Assembly (NCBI RefSeq): GCF_001667585.1 | Contig: NZ_LZJZ01000111.1 | Span: 20,993 to 84,992, forward strand | DNA length: 64,000 bases | DNA from: Mycobacterium sp. E2733 | GTDB taxonomy: Bacteria > Actinomycetota > Actinomycetes > Mycobacteriales > Mycobacteriaceae | Direction of reading: 5' to 3' | In this document: one piece after another, positions 60,484 through 64,000 of the stretch | Layout: every line of letters begins with the position of its first letter | How positions within the stretch are numbered: position 1 is the stretch's first letter | Made by a program: the position numbers and the translations under genes | The notes under the pieces: model-generated | The model's input: the letters and a program-made list of their open reading frames with translations, nothing else | Databases searched by the model: none | What the model was told of the DNA's origin: nothing

Positions 60484-61992
60484 ATGGCCAACCGATGGCG
60501 CATGAAGTCGGTCGAACAATCGATCGCCGACACCGACGAGCCTGACACCCGGCTACGCAAGGAACTGACCTGGTTCGACCTGGTCGTTTTCGGCGTCGCG
60601 GTGGTGATCGGCGCCGGGATTTTCACGGTGACCGCGTCGACGACCGGCGACATCACCGGCCCGGCGATCTGGATATCGTTCATCATCGCGGCGGTCACCT
60701 GCGCGCTGGCGGCGCTGTGTTACGCCGAGTTCGCCTCGACGCTGCCCGTCGCGGGCAGCGCCTACACCTTCTCGTATGCGACCTTCGGGGAGTTCCTGGC
60801 CTGGATCATCGGCTGGAACCTGCTGCTGGAGCTGGCGATCGGCGCGGCGGTCGTCGCCAAGGGTTGGTCGAGCTACCTGGGTAACGTGTTCGGATTCGCC
60901 GGCGGCACAACCAGCTTCGGGTCTTTCAATCTGGACTGGGGTGCCCTGCTGATCGTCGGGGGGGTGGCCACCCTGATCGCCCTGGGCACCAAACTGTCGT
61001 CGAGGTTTTCCGCCATCATCACCGGCATCAAGGTGTCGGTGGTGCTATTGGTCGTCGTGGTCGGCGCCTTCTACATCAAGGCCGCCAATTTTTCGCCGTT
61101 CATTCCCAAGCCCGAAGCCGGGCACGAGGCCTCGGGCTTCAACCAGTCGGTGCTGTCGCTGCTGACCGGGGCGCACAGCAGCCACTACGGCTGGTACGGC
61201 GTGCTGGCGGGCGCATCGATCGTGTTCTTCGCGTTCATCGGGTTCGACATCGTCGCCACCATGGCCGAGGAGACCAAGCGGCCCCAGCGCGACGTGCCGC
61301 GGGGAATCCTGGCTTCGCTGGCGATCGTGACCGTGCTCTACGTGGCCGTCTCGGTGGTGCTGTCCGGGATGGTTTCCTACACCCAGCTCAAGACCGTTCC
61401 CGGCCACAAGCCGGCCAACCTGGCCACGGCGTTCGCGGAGAACGGAATCCACTGGGCCAGCAAGGTCATCGCCATCGGGGCGCTGGCCGGGTTGACCACG
61501 GTGGTGATGGTGTTGATGCTCGGCCAGTGCCGCGTGCTGTTCGCGATGGCGCGCGACGGGTTGTTGCCGCGGCGGCTGGCGAAGACCGGCTCGCACGGCA
61601 CCCCGGTCCGGATCACCGTGCTGGTCGCGCTGGTGGTGGCCGCGACGGCGTCGGTGTTCCCGATCGCCAAGCTCGAGGAGATGGTCAACGTCGGCACGCT
61701 GTTCGCGTTCGTCCTGGTCTCGGCCGGCGTCATGGTGCTGCGCCGTACCCGGCCCGACCTCGAGCGCGGTTTCCGGGCCCCCTGGGTGCCGGTGCTGCCG
61801 ATCGCGTCGATCTGCGCGTGCGTGTGGCTGATGGTCAACCTCACCGCGCTGACCTGGGTGCGGTTCGGCGTCTGGCTGGTGGTGGGAACCGCGATCTACG
61901 CCGGCTACGGATACAGCCACTCGGTCCAGGGCCGCCGCGCGGCGGAGGAGCTGGAAGCCCCCGCGCGGGCCGAACCGGACGCCGTGCCCTAA
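60484..61992 (+). CDS. APC-family amino-acid permease (cationic amino acid type)
   Basis: A 502-aa integral membrane protein with about 12-13 helices. It starts RKELTWFDLVVFGVAVVIGAGIFTVTASTTGDITGPAI, the APC substrate-binding helix 1 with GAGIF. FFAFIGFDIVATMAEETKRPQRDVPRGI is the conserved helix 6-7 region. It resembles the CAT subgroup (Rv3253c). It imports amino acids, possibly basic ones. The ATG has GGGAAGGG upstream; the open frame further left is a shadow of the monooxygenase gene. It ends 99 bp before alkB. Confidence 0.9.
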   Translation: MANRWRMKSVEQSIADTDEPDTRLRKELTWFDLVVFGVAVVIGAGIFTVTASTTGDITGPAIWISFIIAAVTCALAALCYAEFASTLPVAGSAYTFSYATFGEFLAWIIGWNLLLELAIGAAVVAKGWSSYLGNVFGFAGGTTSFGSFNLDWGALLIVGGVATLIALGTKLSSRFSAIITGIKVSVVLLVVVVGAFYIKAANFSPFIPKPEAGHEASGFNQSVLSLLTGAHSSHYGWYGVLAGASIVFFAFIGFDIVATMAEETKRPQRDVPRGILASLAIVTVLYVAVSVVLSGMVSYTQLKTVPGHKPANLATAFAENGIHWASKVIAIGALAGLTTVVMVLMLGQCRVLFAMARDGLLPRRLAKTGSHGTPVRITVLVALVVAATASVFPIAKLEEMVNVGTLFAFVLVSAGVMVLRRTRPDLERGFRAPWVPVLPIASICACVWLMVNLTALTWVRFGVWLVVGTAIYAGYGYSHSVQGRRAAEELEAPARAEPDAVP

Positions 61993-62017
61993 CGATAGCT
62001 TTACAAAATGACGCCTG

Positions 62018-62029
62018 GTGTCTAGACAC
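62018..62029. promoter_or_regulatory. Palindrome GTGTCTAGACAC before alkB
   Basis: A perfect 12-bp palindrome lies 63 bp before the alkB start, inside the promoter region, next to an AT-rich stretch (TATATA at 62036). A TetR-type regulator is encoded just after rubB, so this is a candidate operator for it. Evidence is positional. Confidence 0.45.
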
Positions 62030-62091
62030 GAGACGTATATACCGATATTGTCAATCTCCAACGTGGTGTGACTCACAAGGAGGTTTGGCAT

Positions 62092-63345
62092 ATGACCACA
62101 CTGGAACCGCAGGTAGGCACCGAAGCGGTGGAGCCGCCGGTCTGGCGTGACAAGAAGCGCCGGCTCTGGCTGATGGGGCTGATCGCGCCCACGGCGTTGT
62201 TCGTGATGCTGCCGATTGTCTGGGGGCTTAACCAGCTCGGCTGGCACGCCGCCGCGCTGGCGCCGCTGTGGATCGGTCCGATCCTGGTCTACGTTTTGCT
62301 GCCGATCCTGGACCTGCGGTTCGGGCCCGACGGGCAGAATCCGCCCGACGAGGTGATGGAGCAGCTGGAGAACGACAAGTACTACCGCTACTGCACCTAC
62401 ATCTTCATCCCGTTCCAGTACCTCAGCGTGGTCTTCGGCGCCTACCTGTTCACCGCCTCGAACCTGAGCTGGCTCGGCTTTGACGGCGCGCTGGGCTGGG
62501 CGGGCAAGCTGGGCGTGGCGCTGTCGGTCGGCGTGCTCGGCGGCGTTGGCATCAACACCGCCCACGAGATGGGCCACAAGAAGGACTCGCTGGAGCGGTG
62601 GCTGTCCAAGATCACCCTGGCGCAGACCTGCTACGGCCACTTCTACATCGAGCACAATCGCGGCCACCACGTCCGGGTGTCCACGCCGGAAGACCCGGCG
62701 TCGGCCCGCTTCGGGGAGACCTTCTGGGAGTTCTTGCCGCGCAGCGTCTTCGGCAGCCTGCGCTCGTCGCTGCGGCTGGAGGCCCAGCGCCTGCGCCGGC
62801 AGGGCAAGAACCCGTGGAACCCGGCGACGTATCTGTCCAATGACGTCCTCAACGCCTGGCTGCTGTCGATCGTGTTGTGGGGGGCGCTGATCGCGGTCTT
62901 CGGGCCGGCGCTCGTCGCGTTCGTGATCATCCAGGCCGTCTTCGGCTTCAGCCTGCTCGAGTCCGTCAACTACCTGGAGCACTACGGGTTGCTGCGGCAG
63001 AAGCTCGACTCGCCTTCCGGGAAAGCCCGCTACGAGCGCTGCGCGCCGGTGCACAGCTGGAACTCCGACCACGTCGTCACCAACCTGTTCCTGTACCACC
63101 TGCAGCGGCACAGCGATCACCACGCCAACCCGACGCGCCGCTACCAGACGCTGCGCAGCATGGAGGGTGCGCCCAACCTGCCGAGCGGGTACGCGTCGAT
63201 GATCTCGCTGACCTACATCCCGCCGCTGTGGCGCAAGGTGATGGACCACCGGGTGCTGGCGCACTACGACGGCGACATCACCAAGGTCAACATCCACCCG
63301 CGGATGCGCGACAAGGTGCTGGCACGCTACGGGGTGCCCGCATGA
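62092..63345 (+). CDS. alkB: Alkane 1-monooxygenase AlkB
   Basis: A 417-aa membrane di-iron hydroxylase. Six hydrophobic segments surround the His boxes HEMGHKK, EHNRGHH and LQRHSDHH, and NYLEHYG is the AlkB signature. It inserts oxygen at the terminal carbon of medium-chain alkanes using electrons from rubredoxin. The ATG has a perfect AAGGAGG 8 nt upstream. The stop overlaps rubA by 4 bp (ATGA). Confidence 0.96.
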   Translation: MTTLEPQVGTEAVEPPVWRDKKRRLWLMGLIAPTALFVMLPIVWGLNQLGWHAAALAPLWIGPILVYVLLPILDLRFGPDGQNPPDEVMEQLENDKYYRYCTYIFIPFQYLSVVFGAYLFTASNLSWLGFDGALGWAGKLGVALSVGVLGGVGINTAHEMGHKKDSLERWLSKITLAQTCYGHFYIEHNRGHHVRVSTPEDPASARFGETFWEFLPRSVFGSLRSSLRLEAQRLRRQGKNPWNPATYLSNDVLNAWLLSIVLWGALIAVFGPALVAFVIIQAVFGFSLLESVNYLEHYGLLRQKLDSPSGKARYERCAPVHSWNSDHVVTNLFLYHLQRHSDHHANPTRRYQTLRSMEGAPNLPSGYASMISLTYIPPLWRKVMDHRVLAHYDGDITKVNIHPRMRDKVLARYGVPA

Positions 63346-63566
63346 TCGCCTACCGCTGCCCGGGTTGCGACTACATCTACGACGAAGCGAAAGGCGCCCC
63401 GCGGGAAGGCTTTCCCGCGGGGACGCCCTTCAGCGACATCCCCGACGACTGGTGCTGCCCCGATTGCGCGGTCCGCGAGAAGGCCGACTTCGAAACGACG
63501 TCCGGCGACGATGCAGAGCGCAGCGATGAGGAGGAGCCGGACAATTGGATAGGAGTGAATCAGTGA
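63342..63566 (+). CDS. rubA: Rubredoxin A
   Basis: A 74-aa rubredoxin. Iron ligands are Cys6, Cys9, Cys39 and Cys42 (YRCPGC, WCCPDC). An acidic tail of about 20 residues follows. It differs from the next rubredoxin in having an extra Cys before the second pair, typical of the electron-carrying or alternative type found beside AlkB. It overlaps alkB and rubB by 4 bp each, so the three are made together. Confidence 0.93.
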   Translation: MIAYRCPGCDYIYDEAKGAPREGFPAGTPFSDIPDDWCCPDCAVREKADFETTSGDDAERSDEEEPDNWIGVNQ

Positions 63567-63745
63567 GCGACTACAAACTCTTCATCTGCGTGCAGTGCGG
63601 GTTCGAGTACGACGAGGCCAAGGGCTGGCCGGAAGACGGCATCGCGCCCGGGACCCGCTGGGACGACATCCCGGAGGACTGGAGCTGCCCGGATTGCGGC
63701 GCCGCGAAGTCGGACTTCGAAATGGTGGAGATCGCCCGTTCGTGA
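63563..63745 (+). CDS. rubB: Rubredoxin B
   Basis: A 60-aa rubredoxin. Cys9, Cys12, Cys42 and Cys45 (ICVQCGF, WSCPDCGA) hold one iron. The YKLFICVQCGFEYDEAKGWPEDGI pattern is that of the type able to pass electrons to AlkB. A GTG start with AGGAG 7 nt upstream overlaps the rubA stop (GTGA). The AlkB-RubA-RubB order is standard for mycobacterial alkane operons. Confidence 0.94.
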   Translation: MSDYKLFICVQCGFEYDEAKGWPEDGIAPGTRWDDIPEDWSCPDCGAAKSDFEMVEIARS

Positions 63746-63804
63746 TCGCCACGAACATGATTTAAGGAACCGAAATCCTCGCGAAAGCAGCTATTGTCGC
63801 GCCT

Positions 63805-64000
63805 GTGAAGCGGATGCCGTATCCCGAGGCGTCGCGCGTTCTGCTGCGCGACTCGGTGCTGGACGCCATGCGCGAGCTGCTGGGCAGCCGGGACTGGTCC
63901 GCCATCACGCTGTCGGACGTGGCCCGCGCGGCGGGCATCAGCCGGCAGACCATCTACAACGAGTTCGGTTCGCGGCAGGGCCTGGCGCAGGGCGTAACCC
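63805..64000 (+). CDS. TetR-family regulator of the alkane operon, N-terminal part
   Basis: The first 65 codons are present and the frame runs past the right edge. They encode VLLRDSVLDAMRELLGSRDWSAITLSDVARAAGISRQTIYNEFGSRQGLAQGVT, a TetR helix-turn-helix. The start is a GTG; an ATG three codons on is possible. It is 59 bp after rubB on the same strand and matches Rv3249c. Regulators in this position (AlkX type) repress alkB operons and respond to alkane-derived ligands. This is family knowledge, not shown here. Confidence 0.85.
   Translation, partial: MKRMPYPEASRVLLRDSVLDAMRELLGSRDWSAITLSDVARAAGISRQTIYNEFGSRQGLAQGVT

Noticed and set aside
61045..63297. A 750-codon frame antisense to the permease and alkB
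   Set aside because: It is the complement of two conserved genes, spans their intergenic region and has no recognisable domain.

Overview
The window is high-GC actinobacterial chromosome and belongs to Mycobacterium. The evidence is the protein content (SigF/RsbW/UsfY, AccA3-AccD5-AccE5, CtpC with its small partner, FbiA/FbiB, WhiB2, MamA, WbbL, PknD, LpqC, DUF732 secreted proteins) and a gene order that, from memory, follows the M. tuberculosis stretch Rv3301c to Rv3249c in inverted orientation. The species cannot be fixed by eye. The extra genes relative to M. tuberculosis suggest a non-tuberculous species, and this is inference. No tRNA, rRNA, insertion sequence, prophage or CRISPR array was seen.

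Layout. 1-3908: the end of a phoU gene, then a CorA-like channel and a P-type Mg2+ ATPase that overlap by 4 bp. 3912-5626: two small secreted proteins and the lipoprotein esterase LpqC. 5639-11675: a minus-strand operon tetR-lhr-nei for DNA repair. 11993-14780: the SigF stress locus (membrane protein, usfY, rsbW, sigF), with a 49-aa membrane protein encoded antisense and a STAS anti-anti-sigma gene whose 3' end overlaps sigF. 14970-20832: acyl-CoA carboxylase genes (accA3, accE5, accD5) with sufE, sseA and maf. 20868-27488: a steroid-dehydrogenase-like flavoprotein, birA, a PH-domain membrane protein, a GtrA protein, purK-purE and fadE25.

27489-38162 is the most distinctive part. It holds a three-gene signalling operon (receiver-PP2C phosphatase, CHASE3 histidine kinase, single-domain receiver), then a complete phosphate importer pstB-pstS-pstC-pstA, divergent from pstS2-pknD. 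The pst/pknD order is that of Rv0931c-Rv0936 of M. tuberculosis but sits in a different chromosomal context. The divergent control region carries a direct-repeat Pho box. The PP2C phosphatase is also a possible upstream partner for the SigF switch in the same window.

38165-43688: a CoA-transferase, a frameshifted SAM methyltransferase, a cation-efflux-like membrane protein, and the CtpC metal ATPase with its small partner. The promoter of the last pair has a perfect 16-bp palindrome between its -35 and -10 hexamers. 43689-58979: cell-envelope and cofactor genes (LCP ligase, rmlD, wbbL, GDP-mannose pyrophosphorylase, manB, manA), with a Nudix gene, the adenine methyltransferase mamA, the F420 genes fbiB-fbiA and whiB2 in between. 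58996-64000: an FAD monooxygenase, an amino-acid permease and the alkane hydroxylation operon alkB-rubA-rubB, followed by the start of a TetR gene.

Tight coupling is the rule. Many neighbours overlap by ATGA or GTGA, for example corA/mgtA, sufE/sseA, accE5/maf, accD5/accE5, rsbW/sigF, PP2C/kinase/receiver, pstC/pstA, mamA/Nudix, fbiA/fbiB, manB/TobH and alkB/rubA/rubB.
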